Positions 1 to 8,178 of a stretch of DNA of 64,000 nucleotides are shown piece after piece. The stretch is from CAYQQK01 sp964420065. Lineage in GTDB: Bacteria > Bacillota > Dethiobacteria > DTU022. The stretch lies in the NCBI GenBank assembly GCA_964420065.1, contig CAYQQK010000002.1:101827-165826 (forward strand). Reading direction: 5' to 3'. The notes below the pieces were generated by a model that was given only the letters and a program-made list of their open reading frames with translations, had not been told where the DNA came from and did no database searches. Numbering within the stretch: the first letter of the stretch is position 1; every line of letters starts with the position of its first letter. The position numbers and the translations under genes are program-made.

Positions 1-585
1 GGCGCGGTTCAGGCGCAGCGGGGCCGGAGGGATGATCGCCCGCCTCGCCAGGACACGATCAATGCTGCCGGCATGCACCGTGACCCCCTCGCCCAAAAAA
101 AGTACCTTTTCTTTGCGGGTTGCCAGTTGTTCCAGAAAAAGCGGCAGAGCCGTGACAACAGGTGCAATCATTTCTACCAGATGATAGGGAGGGTCCGCGG
201 CACGCCGGTACAGCGCCGTATAAACCTGTTCCCGCCGCGCATCCAGAAGGGGACAAACGAGGATACCGGGGCAGAAGGCCTGTTCTGCCAACGCTTCCAA
301 GGTGGAAATACCGGCGGCGGGCACCCCCAGCCCCTGGGCCAGGGCCCTGGCCGTGGAGACACCGATGCGCAAACCGGTAAAGGAACCGGGACCGACCGCA
401 ACGGCGATGCCGCCGATTTCCTCCCGTTCCAGGGTACAGTCCCTGAAAATGGCGTCAACAAGGGGTAAAAGCCGCTGGGAATGCGTCCGTTGAATGTTCT
501 GTGTGTATTCCCCTATTAGTTGTTCGTCCCGTACCAGAGCCACACTGCAGGCCCTGGTCGTCGTGTCCAACCCTAAAATCAACAT
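1..585 (-). CDS. tsaB: TsaB, tRNA threonylcarbamoyladenosine biosynthesis protein (partial)
   Basis: TsaB is the inactive ASKHA-fold partner of TsaD in the complex that makes N6-threonylcarbamoyladenosine at position 37 of ANN-decoding tRNAs in the cytoplasm. My translation of the minus strand from the ATG at 585 starts MLILGLDTTTRACSVAL and contains the family signature VAVGPGSFTGLRIGVSTARA. The frame stays open for 195 codons to the left edge, so the C-terminal end is outside the window; TsaB is normally about 220-240 residues. The start lies four bases after the tsaE stop, so the two are co-transcribed and probably translationally coupled. Order tsaE-tsaB is the usual Bacillota arrangement, with rimI and tsaD expected further left. 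Confidence 0.93.
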   Translation of the reverse strand, partial: MLILGLDTTTRACSVALVRDEQLIGEYTQNIQRTHSQRLLPLVDAIFRDCTLEREEIGGIAVAVGPGSFTGLRIGVSTARALAQGLGVPAAGISTLEALAEQAFCPGILVCPLLDARREQVYTALYRRAADPPYHLVEMIAPVVTALPLFLEQLATRKEKVLFLGEGVTVHAGSIDRVLARRAIIPPAPLRLNRA

Positions 586-589
586 GAGG

Positions 590-1150
590 CTAGCAGTTCC
601 GGAGCTCCTTTTCTGATTTGCCCACCGGGAACAACGGAATGCGATGCAAGGTACCGTCAACCCGCCAAACAATTCGTTCCATCACCATTTCAACCAGGGC
701 GGCAGGGGCGGACCCGCGGGGCGTCAGCCGGATCCGGCGTCCCTCTCCCCGTTCGTCATCAAGCCTTGTCAGTTCAATCTGTAGGAATTCGGTGGGAAAA
801 ATTCCGGGGAACCGTTCCGCCCATTCGACCAAAGCTACACCGTCGCCGGGCAAGTATTCCTCCAGATCCAACGCTTCCAGTTCATTCGCTTCTTGCAGGC
901 GGTAGAAATCAAAATGGTAAACCGGCCACCGCCCCCGGTAAACCTGCATCAAAACAAAGGTCGGGCTGGAAACATGACCCGGCACCCCGAGTGAGCGCGC
1001 TACGCCGCGCACAAAAACAGTCTTTCCGGTTCCCAGTTCACCCCGCAAAGCTACCGCCAAGGGGCCTTGAATATTCTGCCCGGTCAAAGCGCCGATATAT
1101 TCTGTTTCCTGCTCACTGCGCGTCGTGATCAGGGCTTCTCCCTGTTCCAT
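590..1150 (-). CDS. tsaE: TsaE, tRNA threonylcarbamoyladenosine biosynthesis ATPase
   Basis: TsaE is the P-loop ATPase that drives turnover of the TsaB-TsaD complex in t6A synthesis. The product is 186 residues, in the upper normal range. It has the Walker A motif GELGTGKT followed by the conserved SSPTFVLMQVY and HFDFYRL motifs and a later VEWAERFPG segment. I place the start at the ATG at 1150, preceded by GAGG; a TTG start at 1189 would overlap the -10 element of the upstream promoter, so it is unlikely. The C-terminal tail beyond the core fold is somewhat long and basic. Confidence 0.93.
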   Translation of the reverse strand: MEQGEALITTRSEQETEYIGALTGQNIQGPLAVALRGELGTGKTVFVRGVARSLGVPGHVSSPTFVLMQVYRGRWPVYHFDFYRLQEANELEALDLEEYLPGDGVALVEWAERFPGIFPTEFLQIELTRLDDERGEGRRIRLTPRGSAPAALVEMVMERIVWRVDGTLHRIPLFPVGKSEKELRNC

Positions 1151-1188
1151 CGTTCCTCGATCTTCTTTCCATATTTTCCTGCGAAACA

Positions 1189-1217
1189 ATTATAGCCCTA
1201 CCCCCCCGAGAAAGCAA
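1189..1217 (-). promoter_or_regulatory. Sigma-A promoter for tsaE-tsaB
   Basis: On the minus strand TTGCTT (1212-1217) and TATAAT (1189-1194) are separated by exactly 17 bases, which include a run of seven G. The -10 box is a perfect match and the -35 matches four of six. Transcription would start near 1182, about 30 bases before the tsaE ATG. Confidence 0.65.
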
Positions 1218-1344
1218 ACTTCAGAACAGGTGGGTGTGACAGCCCTTTTTGGCGGACCCCAGGGCCGGGGAATCCGCCCCCGCTCGCCGGAAAAGGAAAA
1301 TTTTGTTTTCACGGCGGCATTTCCAAAGGCGCCGCTATCAAAAA

Positions 1345-3288
1345 TCAACCTTCACCCGGCCCGTCCAGCCTGAGGGAAACCGTTTCCCAGCGCCCCAGCA
1401 GCTCCGACACCCGGGCCTGTTCCGCCTTGAGCTGCCGGTGCAGCGCCCGAACCCGTTCATGGTTGCTGTCGTAAAGGGAAGGGTCGGCCAGGGCCGCTTC
1501 AAGTTCCTTCTTTTTGGCCTCGGCTGCGGCGATGGCCGCCTCCAGCCCGGCCTGTTCCCGTTCAAGATCACGGCGCCGCCGGCGCTGCCGCAGCAGTGTC
1601 TGTCGCGCGGCTTCCTCCTGCCGGCGCAATGCGCGGCGTTGTTCATGTTCCTCCCGCTGCTGGTCTTGCCGCAGTTCTTTCTCCCGGTTCATCCGGTTTT
1701 CCAGGTAGCGCTGAAAGTCACCGTTAAACAGGCGCAGGGCGCCCCGCTCCAGCTCCAGAACGCGGTTGACCAGGCCCTTCAGAAAATAACGATCATGGGA
1801 GACGACGATCAAGGTTCCGGGGTAAAGACGCAGAGCCTGTTCCAGTTGTTCCAAAGCCGGCAGGTCGAGGTGACTGGTCGGTTCATCCATCAGGAGCAGG
1901 TTTCCTTCCTCCAATGAAAGACGGGCCAGAGCAAGGCGGCTTTTTTCACCCCCGCTCAAAGCCCCGACCAGTTTGAAGACATCATCGCCCCGGAAAAGAT
2001 AACGGCCCAATAAATCCCGCGCCCGTTGCCGGTCAAGACCGCCGGAGATCGATATTTCCTCCAGCAGGGTCCGTTCCGGAACGAGATACTCCTGTTCCTG
2101 GGAAAAATAGACCGGTTTGACCGCAGCCCCGAAGTGGACCAGGCCCCGGGTCGGTTCCTCCTCCCCGGCCACCAGGCGCAGCAGGGTCGTTTTGCCGGAC
2201 CCGTTCGGTCCGACCAGAGCCGCCCGGTCGCCCCAATAAATTTTAAACGACAGGTCGCGCAGCACCTCTTTTGGGCCGTAGGCTTTTCCGACCCGATCAA
2301 ACGAGAGCGCCAGACGCCCGCCTCCGCCCGTGTAATCGAGCTTCAAGTGAAAGGTCGTTCCGGCGGCCGGCCGCTCGACCGGCTCGAGCCCGGCCAGCTT
2401 TTTCTGTCGGCTGGCGGCCTGACGCTGGGAACGTTCGTCCCCCTTTGCCTCGCGGATGTACTTTTCTTCGTCGGCAATAACCGCCTGCTGTTTGCGGTAA
2501 GCCCTTTCCCGGGTCACGTTTTCCAACCGCCGCTGTTCCACGAAAGCACTGTAGTTTCCGCGATAAGCTTTTAAACCGTGTCCTTCAATCAGAAATATTT
2601 TACCGACCAACCGGTCAAGAAAAAAGCGGTCGTGGGAGACGACCAGCAGCGTCCGGCGCCATTCTTGAAGGTAACGCTCAAGCCACTCCAGCCCCTCCTG
2701 GTCCAAAAAGTTGGTCGGTTCGTCCAGGAGCAGCAGGTCCGGTTCGGCCAGGAGCAAGGCCGCCAGACGGGCCCGCGTTTTTTCCCCGCCGCTGAAGGTG
2801 TCAAGGGGCCGGCGCAACTGTTCCGGCGCAAAACCAAGTCCGCGCGACACCGCCGCAATGCGGCTGTCAACGATATAGCCTCCGCCCGCTTCGAAACGGT
2901 GGGAGAGCTCCCCGTAACATCGCAACAGGTCGTCAAGGCGGGGCTCCCCAATCGCATAACGCCCCATTTCTTGCTCAAGGGCGGTCAACTGCTCTTTGAT
3001 CTTCAACAACGGGGCAAAAGAAAGTTCGAGGTAGCTCTGCAGGGTTGATCCTTCCCGGTCGGGATGCTCCGGCTCTTGAGACAGATACCCGATCATACTG
3101 CCCCGGGACAGGCGGACCTTTCCGCCCTCCGCCTCCAGCTCACCGGCCAGGATCTTGAACAGGGTCGTCTTCCCGCAACCGTTCGGACCGATCAGGCCTG
3201 CTTTTTCCCCCGATTTGAGCAGCAGGGAAACATTCCTGAGCACGGTTACAGCGCCATAGGTTTTGTTGATCCCGGAAACGGCAAGCAT
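1345..3288 (-). CDS. ABC-F family ATPase (ribosome-associated translation factor)
   Basis: ABC-F proteins have two ABC ATPase cassettes and no membrane domain; they bind the ribosomal E site to relieve stalled translation or displace antibiotics. The product is 647 residues. Cassette 1 has Walker A GPNGCGKTT, signature SGGEKTRARLA and Walker B LLLLDEPTNFLD; cassette 2 has GPNGSGKTT, LSGGEKSRLALA and LLLMDEPTSHLD. The charged linker between them and a C-terminal Arg/Glu-rich coiled coil (last 110 residues or so) resemble the YdiF/Uup type, suggesting a housekeeping factor rather than an antibiotic-resistance factor, but I cannot separate these by eye. The start at 3288 (MLAVSGINKTYG) is preceded by AAGGAG; an upstream extension of 25 residues has no family character. 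Confidence 0.9.
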   Translation of the reverse strand: MLAVSGINKTYGAVTVLRNVSLLLKSGEKAGLIGPNGCGKTTLFKILAGELEAEGGKVRLSRGSMIGYLSQEPEHPDREGSTLQSYLELSFAPLLKIKEQLTALEQEMGRYAIGEPRLDDLLRCYGELSHRFEAGGGYIVDSRIAAVSRGLGFAPEQLRRPLDTFSGGEKTRARLAALLLAEPDLLLLDEPTNFLDQEGLEWLERYLQEWRRTLLVVSHDRFFLDRLVGKIFLIEGHGLKAYRGNYSAFVEQRRLENVTRERAYRKQQAVIADEEKYIREAKGDERSQRQAASRQKKLAGLEPVERPAAGTTFHLKLDYTGGGGRLALSFDRVGKAYGPKEVLRDLSFKIYWGDRAALVGPNGSGKTTLLRLVAGEEEPTRGLVHFGAAVKPVYFSQEQEYLVPERTLLEEISISGGLDRQRARDLLGRYLFRGDDVFKLVGALSGGEKSRLALARLSLEEGNLLLMDEPTSHLDLPALEQLEQALRLYPGTLIVVSHDRYFLKGLVNRVLELERGALRLFNGDFQRYLENRMNREKELRQDQQREEHEQRRALRRQEEAARQTLLRQRRRRRDLEREQAGLEAAIAAAEAKKKELEAALADPSLYDSNHERVRALHRQLKAEQARVSELLGRWETVSLRLDGPGEG

Positions 3289-3316
3289 GGATCCGGCTGC
3301 TCCTTCCCTTCCGGTG

Positions 3317-3484
3317 TTACCGGCTGCCGGGGATCCGCAGAACCGGATCCGCCCCGGGCGCAATCAGGATCAAAATACGGTGTTGGTGCAGGTGTAAAAT
3401 GGCCACGTCGGCGGAGTGTCGCCTGGTGAGGGGGAAAGAAAACGGCCAAACCGGTCTGTCCGGGTCTGACCCATCGCGAAACAT
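3317..3484 (-). CDS. Possible 55-residue small protein, unknown
   Basis: An open frame begins at an ATG at 3484 and stops with TAA at 3317, filling the gap between the small membrane protein gene and the ABC-F gene. A GGGAGG sequence in the last codons of the preceding gene lies 12 bases upstream, which is long for a ribosome site. The predicted peptide has a hydrophobic stretch rich in Ile/Leu/Val in its middle. I do not recognise it and it may be non-coding. Confidence 0.22.
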   Translation of the reverse strand: MFRDGSDPDRPVWPFSFPLTRRHSADVAILHLHQHRILILIAPGADPVLRIPGSR

Positions 3485-3492
3485 AATCGAGC

Positions 3493-3867
3493 CTATCCTC
3501 CCAAATTTTTACCCTTTGGCCGGAAAGCAAGCTCGGCGACAATTCCGAGAACAAAGCCGATCAGCAGGCAGAGCATGAACGCAAAACCGCCCGCCGGCAA
3601 CGGCCGGCCCTGGCTGTTCCGACCGATACCGATCAAACAGTCAATGATCAAGCCGACAATGCCCCCGGTCAGGAAAACACTGCCGAAAAAAAACTTCTTG
3701 AACAACATCGGTGAAACACCGATGATCCCGGGAAGCACAACAACCTGAAAAATAAACCTGCCGTCGGGCCAGGCCCGGTAAACACAAAGGTGTATCGCCG
3801 TCATGATCATCAAAAAGAGCAACAGTGTCACCGCAGCAATCACCCGGGGCATAAATTTAACCCTCAT
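3493..3867 (-). CDS. Small integral membrane protein, unknown
   Basis: A 124-residue protein with several hydrophobic segments: near residues 8-28, 38-56, 58-76 and 92-112, ending in a basic tail. A strong GGAGG site five bases before the ATG at 3867 decides the start; an in-frame start at 3900 has no such site. I do not recognise the family. It lies between the ABC-F gene and a flavin oxidase gene, all on one strand, but the neighbours do not suggest a function. Confidence 0.6.
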   Translation of the reverse strand: MRVKFMPRVIAAVTLLLFLMIMTAIHLCVYRAWPDGRFIFQVVVLPGIIGVSPMLFKKFFFGSVFLTGGIVGLIIDCLIGIGRNSQGRPLPAGGFAFMLCLLIGFVLGIVAELAFRPKGKNLGG

Positions 3868-3935
3868 CCGTGCCTCCTCAAAACCCGGTCCGCTCTTCAT
3901 TATCTGTGGACGACGATCGGGACGACAACTGGTTT

Positions 3936-3964
3936 ATTGTATCACTAACCAATAACTTCTTTAA
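3936..3964 (-). promoter_or_regulatory. Possible promoter of the small membrane protein gene
   Basis: On the minus strand TACAAT (3936-3941) is preceded by TGA, giving an extended -10 (TGnTACAAT), with a weak TTAAAG -35 (3959-3964) 17 bases upstream. The start codon of the membrane protein follows about 70 bases later. Confidence 0.35.
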
Positions 3965-3995
3965 GCCACACCGGTTTTATTGCACTTTTATTTGA

Positions 3996-4541
3996 CTAAT
4001 CGGGATCTTTTTGCCCCCCGCCGGCTCCCGGTTCAAGTTGAACCTCGCCGGATAATTGCATCTTCGCTTTGGTAAAAGCCGAGGCCTCTTTGCCGGTTAT
4101 ATGGGCGATAGTAATGCCAATAACCTGCGCGCGATTACATTCAAGCACGGCTTGGCGTTTGGACTGCACGGGCAGATCGCGCGCATACTTTTCCGCGAAG
4201 GCCTGCAGGGCCTGCAACCGTTCGTCTCCCCGGACAATTCTCGCCTCTCCGAAAGCAATAACGCTGCGATAATAGGTCGTGAACATATCGCGGGCCGGGG
4301 TGTCCTCACCGACCACGGCAAATGATACTTTCAGTTCTGCCGTAATGGCGTCTATCTTATGACCGTCCTGAGCGGAATGTAGATAAATTTTACCCCGAAA
4401 ATAAACATAGCTTAACGGCACCGCATACGGATAGCGGTGTTCACCCAAACAGGCCAAGACACCGCTGGTGCATCGCTCCAAGATGGCCACGGTTTCAGCA
4501 AACGATAGCAACTGTTCAGCCCTTCTCATCTCCCGGAACAT
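3996..4541 (-). CDS. NimA-like flavin-dependent oxidase of the pyridoxamine 5'-phosphate oxidase fold
   Basis: This 181-residue protein belongs to the split-barrel FMN-binding family that includes nitroimidazole reductase NimA and many uncharacterised small flavoenzymes. Family features visible are the N-terminal helix with LERCTSGVLACLGEHRYPYAVPLSYVY-type spacing (small residue strand, then P-Y-x-V-P), the segment YLHSAQDGHKIDAI, and SVIAFGEARIV. The substrate cannot be told; it may be a redox or F420/FMN-dependent reduction. The ATG at 4541 has GAGGAAG upstream. It reads the same way as its neighbours but is separated from the tRNA by a 230-base spacer. Confidence 0.8.
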   Translation of the reverse strand: MFREMRRAEQLLSFAETVAILERCTSGVLACLGEHRYPYAVPLSYVYFRGKIYLHSAQDGHKIDAITAELKVSFAVVGEDTPARDMFTTYYRSVIAFGEARIVRGDERLQALQAFAEKYARDLPVQSKRQAVLECNRAQVIGITIAHITGKEASAFTKAKMQLSGEVQLEPGAGGGQKDPD

Positions 4542-4768
4542 CGATCTTCCTCGCTTTAATCTGAAGTAGCATCGCTCTTTTATTATTTGCCGGAACAGGA
4601 AGATCCTCCTGCCGCCTCAAAGCTCTCAGGGCATGTTTTCCTGCTGGGAGGATAATGGAACCCGGTTCCTTCTGTAATACTGGAAGAGCCTGCAGGAGGA
4701 AGGAATGCAACGGCAAACATCCCCACTGTAATGAAGCTACTGGCGGGAACCGACCCCCGGTCTTGAAC

Positions 4769-4863
4769 TGGCGGAGAGAGTGGGATTCGAACCCACGAGG
4801 AGGCTCAGCACCCCCTACTCGATTTCGAGTCGAGCGCCTTCAACCGGACTCGGCCATCTCTCC
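4769..4863 (-). tRNA. tRNA-Ser (anticodon CGA)
   Basis: The minus strand folds into a class II tRNA: a seven-pair acceptor stem (GGAGAGA with TCTCTCC), D-arm containing GGCCGAG, an anticodon arm CTCGACTCGAAATCGAG with anticodon CGA reading UCG, a long variable arm, the T-arm GTGGGTTCGAATCCCAC, discriminator G and an encoded CCA at 4771-4769. The long variable arm and G discriminator identify it as a serine tRNA. Confidence 0.97.
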
Positions 4864-4997
4864 GCGATCAATTATAAGACGGTAACCCCCGGTTTGTAAA
4901 GCCCGGCCGGAAACCAGCCCCTTTTCAGAAAAGCGATCGTGATCGCTGCGGACCGTGATCGGCAGACCGTATTTGTTTTGTGTTAGCCGCTTGAACC

Positions 4998-6707
4998 TCA
5001 ACCGACCGGGCAGCGAGACAAAACCGCTCCTTTCAAGGCTTCGAGCTTGGCCGCGGCGGCGGCGGCGCCGGCGGCGCGCACCGCAAGGTACAGTTTTATT
5101 TTCGGTTCCGTTCCGGAGGGACGGATACAGAACCAGGAACCGTCGCTGTAGCCGTAACAAAGGCAGGGGCAGCAGGGCAGCTCGAGCAATGACCGCGAAT
5201 GGTCCTGCAGGTCGGTCAGAACGCCGCATCCGTAATCGCGCCGCTCGGCCGGCTCCAATCCTTCCACCACCGGGGGGGCCCCGGCGAACGCATCCATGAT
5301 GCAGTTTGTCTGTCCCAGATCGCCCAAACTCAGTGAAACCAGCTCTTCGCGGTAATAACCATGCCGCCGGTAAAGCGTTTCGAGGACCTGGAGCAGGCTT
5401 TTCCCCCGATCCCGGTAGTGGGCGGTCATTTCGGCCATGAGGCAGGCCGCAATCACGGCATCCTTGTCCCGAACAAAGGTCCCGGCAAGGTAACCGTTGC
5501 TTTCCTCGTAGCCAAAAACAAAACGCTCTTGCCCGGCCGTTTCGAATTCACGTATCTTTGCTCCGATGAACTTGAACCCGGTCAAAGTTTCGATCGTCTT
5601 GACTCCATAAGAAGCAGCGATGGCATGGCCAAGTTTGCCGGTAACAACGGTCGTTACCAGAACCCCGTTTTCCGGCAGTTCGCCCCGGGTTTTCAGGCGG
5701 GAGAGCAGGTATTCGAGCAGAAGGGCACCGACCTGATTGCCGGTAAGCAGGGTATAGTCCCCGCCGGCCCGCCGGACCGCACAACCGGCCCGGTCACAAT
5801 CCGGATCGGTGGCCAGGACCAGATCCGCCCCCTCTTGCCGGGCGATCGCGAGGGCCAGACGGAAGGCCTGTTCCTCTTCGGGGTTGGGGACCTGCACGGT
5901 TGAAAAATCCGGGTCCGGCTCCATCTGCGCCTCGACCACCGTCAGATCGACGTAAGTTTTTTCCCGCAACAGGGGCGGGATATGCACGGCGCCGGTGCCG
6001 TGCAGGGGTGTAAAGACAACCTTTACCGGCCCGGCGGGATCAGACAAGGAAAGTCCGCGCACCAATTCCCGGTAGCGGCGATCCACCTCCTTGCCGATCG
6101 GCCGGAGCAGGCCTTTCATGCGCGCTTCCCGTTCCGTCATTGTTTTGACGTCTTTGAACAGATCCACCGCTCCGATTGCCGCGGTCAGTTCATCGATAAA
6201 GGGTGAAACGGCCTGCCCCCCATCCGGACCGTAGACCTTGTAACCGTTGTAACAGGAAGGGTTATGGCTGGCGGTGATGACCACCCCGGCGGCGCAGTCC
6301 AGTTCGCGCACGGCGAAGGAAAGTTCGGGGGTCGGTCGAATATCATCAAAAAGAAGCGCCAGGATTCCGTTGGCCGCCAAAACCAGGGCCGCCTCCAGGG
6401 CAAATTCCTGTGAGTAATGTCGGGTATCGTAAGCCAGAGCCACCCGGTGTCTCCCCGTCCCGGCGACGGTCCGGTTGACCAGGTCGGCCAGACCCTGGGT
6501 CGCCCGGCGCACCAGATAGCTGTTCATCCGGTTTGAACCGGCCCCGATCACACCGCGCATGCCTCCGGTCCCGAAATCCAGTTCGCAACCAAAACAGGCC
6601 GCGATACTGCCCGGATCGGCTGCCATCTGCAGCAGTTCGGCCCGGGTCCCTTCATCCAGCCCTTCGTATTCCAGCCAGCAGCGATAGCGCTGTTTCGCTT
6701 CGGTCAC
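4998..6707 (-). CDS. Alpha-D-hexose phosphomutase (phosphoglucomutase/phosphomannomutase, PgcA type)
   Basis: This 569-residue enzyme interconverts hexose 1- and 6-phosphates through a phosphoserine in the cytoplasm. The active-site loop is GVVITASHNPSCYNGYKVY, the metal-binding loop is ATDPDCDRAG, the sugar-binding loop is FGYEESNGYLAG, and the phosphate-binding loop is RPSGTEPKIKLYL, all in the canonical order. The N-terminal FGTGGMRGVIGAGSNRMN is typical of the long PgcA/PGM2-like subgroup. I choose the GTG at 6707 because GGAGGGG precedes it by seven bases; it starts two bases beyond the stop of manC. In this setting it probably supplies mannose 1-phosphate or glucose 1-phosphate for the adjacent GDP-mannose and glycosyltransferase genes. 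Confidence 0.93.
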   Translation of the reverse strand: MTEAKQRYRCWLEYEGLDEGTRAELLQMAADPGSIAACFGCELDFGTGGMRGVIGAGSNRMNSYLVRRATQGLADLVNRTVAGTGRHRVALAYDTRHYSQEFALEAALVLAANGILALLFDDIRPTPELSFAVRELDCAAGVVITASHNPSCYNGYKVYGPDGGQAVSPFIDELTAAIGAVDLFKDVKTMTEREARMKGLLRPIGKEVDRRYRELVRGLSLSDPAGPVKVVFTPLHGTGAVHIPPLLREKTYVDLTVVEAQMEPDPDFSTVQVPNPEEEQAFRLALAIARQEGADLVLATDPDCDRAGCAVRRAGGDYTLLTGNQVGALLLEYLLSRLKTRGELPENGVLVTTVVTGKLGHAIAASYGVKTIETLTGFKFIGAKIREFETAGQERFVFGYEESNGYLAGTFVRDKDAVIAACLMAEMTAHYRDRGKSLLQVLETLYRRHGYYREELVSLSLGDLGQTNCIMDAFAGAPPVVEGLEPAERRDYGCGVLTDLQDHSRSLLELPCCPCLCYGYSDGSWFCIRPSGTEPKIKLYLAVRAAGAAAAAAKLEALKGAVLSRCPVG

Positions 6708-6708
6708 T

Positions 6709-8112
6709 TCAAGGCCCCTCCCGCCCGTAATCATCCGCGTAACGGATAATGTCATCTTCGCCCAAATAATCTCCGGTTTGCACTTCGATCAATTCCAGCA
6801 CCCCCTGCCCGGTGTTCTCCAGGCGGTGCTTCACCCCCACGGGGATGGAGACGCTCGCGCCCCGGGTGAGACGCATCTCGCGTTCGTCGACGGTAACCAG
6901 GGCCTCACCGCGGACGACCACCCACTGTTCGCTGCGGCGGCGGTGGCTCTGCAAGCTGAGGCGGCAACCCGGTCGGACCGTGATCCGCTTGACCTGGTGT
7001 TTCTCCGCCAGTTCGAGGACGGTGTAGCTGCCCCAGGGACGGTTCACGGTGCGGTGCGCTTCACATTCGGAGGCACCTTCCGCCTTGAGAATCTTGACGA
7101 TCTCCCGCACCTCCTGCGCCGCTGACCGGGGACAGACGAGCACCGCATCGGCGGTTTCAACCACCACCGAATCCCTCAAACCCGCCGCCGCCACCAGCCG
7201 GGACCGGGCCAGGATCAGGGAATCGCGGGTATCGGAAGCGATCACCCGGCCGCGCAAATAATTGCCGTCCGCGTCTTTTTCCAGGACGGTGAAGAGCGAT
7301 TCCCAGCTTCCGACATCGCTCCAGACCAGATCGGCCGGCACCACCGCCACCGCGCCGCCGGCCCGTTCCAGAATGCCGTGATCGATCGAGATCGGTTCGA
7401 TGGTGCTATAAATTTCCTCAAGGTTGCACCGGCGCCGGTAATCGATCCGGTCCAGGGATGCCGCCAGGGCGGGCAAGTGCCGGCGGTAGTGATCGATCAG
7501 GGTACTGACCCGGAAAACAAACATACCGCTGTTCCAGAGATAACGCGGGTCGGCCAGGTACTGCTGCGCCTGCTCCAGCGGCGGCTTTTCGATGAAGCGT
7601 TCGACCTGAAAAGTGCTGTCGTCAAGCTGCGTCCCGCTGCGAATATAACCGAAACCGGTCTCGGGCCGGGTCGGCCGCAGTCCAAAGGTCACGAGACCGT
7701 ACCGTTCACCGGAGCGGCGCCCTTTTTGCATCAAAGCCACGAAATCATTCCGGGACGGGATATAATGATCCGCCGGCAGGACCAGCAGCACCGCCTTGCC
7801 GGCCCCACGGCGCTGCAACCACCATGCCGCCAGCCCGACGGCGGGGGCGGTGTTGCAGGCCCGCGGTTCGATGAGCAGCGTCATGTCCGGGAAACCGGCT
7901 TCTTCCAGCTCCAGGCGCAAACCCGCCGCTTGGTCCCGGTGGGTCACCACGAGAATGCGTTCCGGCGCCGCCAGAGCCGCAGCGCGATCAAGCGTCTCCC
8001 GGAGAAGGCTGTTCCGGCCTTCTTCCAGGCATAAGTGCTGTTTGGGATGTTTTTCCCGGCTCAGGGGCCACAAGCGCGCGCCGACTCCCCCGGCCAGGAT
8101 GACCACGTCCAT
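6709..8112 (-). CDS. manC: Mannose-1-phosphate guanylyltransferase / mannose-6-phosphate isomerase (ManC type)
   Basis: A 467-residue bifunctional-type enzyme making GDP-mannose from mannose 1-phosphate and GTP, with a C-terminal cupin that can isomerise fructose 6-phosphate and mannose 6-phosphate. The N-terminal nucleotidyltransferase shows the pyrophosphorylase signature MDVVILAGGVGARLWPLSR followed by HPKQHL, and FIEKPPLEQAQQYL. The C-terminal cupin (about residues 350-460) contains RPWGSYTVLE and CRLSLQSHRRRSEQWVVV with the metal-binding QxHxxRxE-like pattern. It is directly upstream of the phosphomutase, indicating a joint role in GDP-mannose supply. Confidence 0.93.
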   Translation of the reverse strand: MDVVILAGGVGARLWPLSREKHPKQHLCLEEGRNSLLRETLDRAAALAAPERILVVTHRDQAAGLRLELEEAGFPDMTLLIEPRACNTAPAVGLAAWWLQRRGAGKAVLLVLPADHYIPSRNDFVALMQKGRRSGERYGLVTFGLRPTRPETGFGYIRSGTQLDDSTFQVERFIEKPPLEQAQQYLADPRYLWNSGMFVFRVSTLIDHYRRHLPALAASLDRIDYRRRCNLEEIYSTIEPISIDHGILERAGGAVAVVPADLVWSDVGSWESLFTVLEKDADGNYLRGRVIASDTRDSLILARSRLVAAAGLRDSVVVETADAVLVCPRSAAQEVREIVKILKAEGASECEAHRTVNRPWGSYTVLELAEKHQVKRITVRPGCRLSLQSHRRRSEQWVVVRGEALVTVDEREMRLTRGASVSIPVGVKHRLENTGQGVLELIEVQTGDYLGEDDIIRYADDYGREGP

Positions 8113-8178
8113 AGAATTGTTCCCCTTCCAAAGAATTATACCGCACCCGAGGAAACGCCCGGTAACGGCCGCCGGAGT

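Noticed and set aside
1300..1345. Possible terminator hairpin (GCGGC/GCCGC) after the ABC-F gene
   Set aside because: Only five pairs with a 12-base loop and no U-run follows.
4042..4325. Plus-strand frames within the flavin oxidase gene and similar mirrored frames in GC-rich genes
   Set aside because: They are shadows produced by high GC content opposite well-identified genes.
4655..4885. Plus-strand open frame containing REWDSNPRGG over the tRNA region
   Set aside because: This peptide is the well-known artefact of reading through a tRNA-Ser gene on the opposite strand; no ribosome site.
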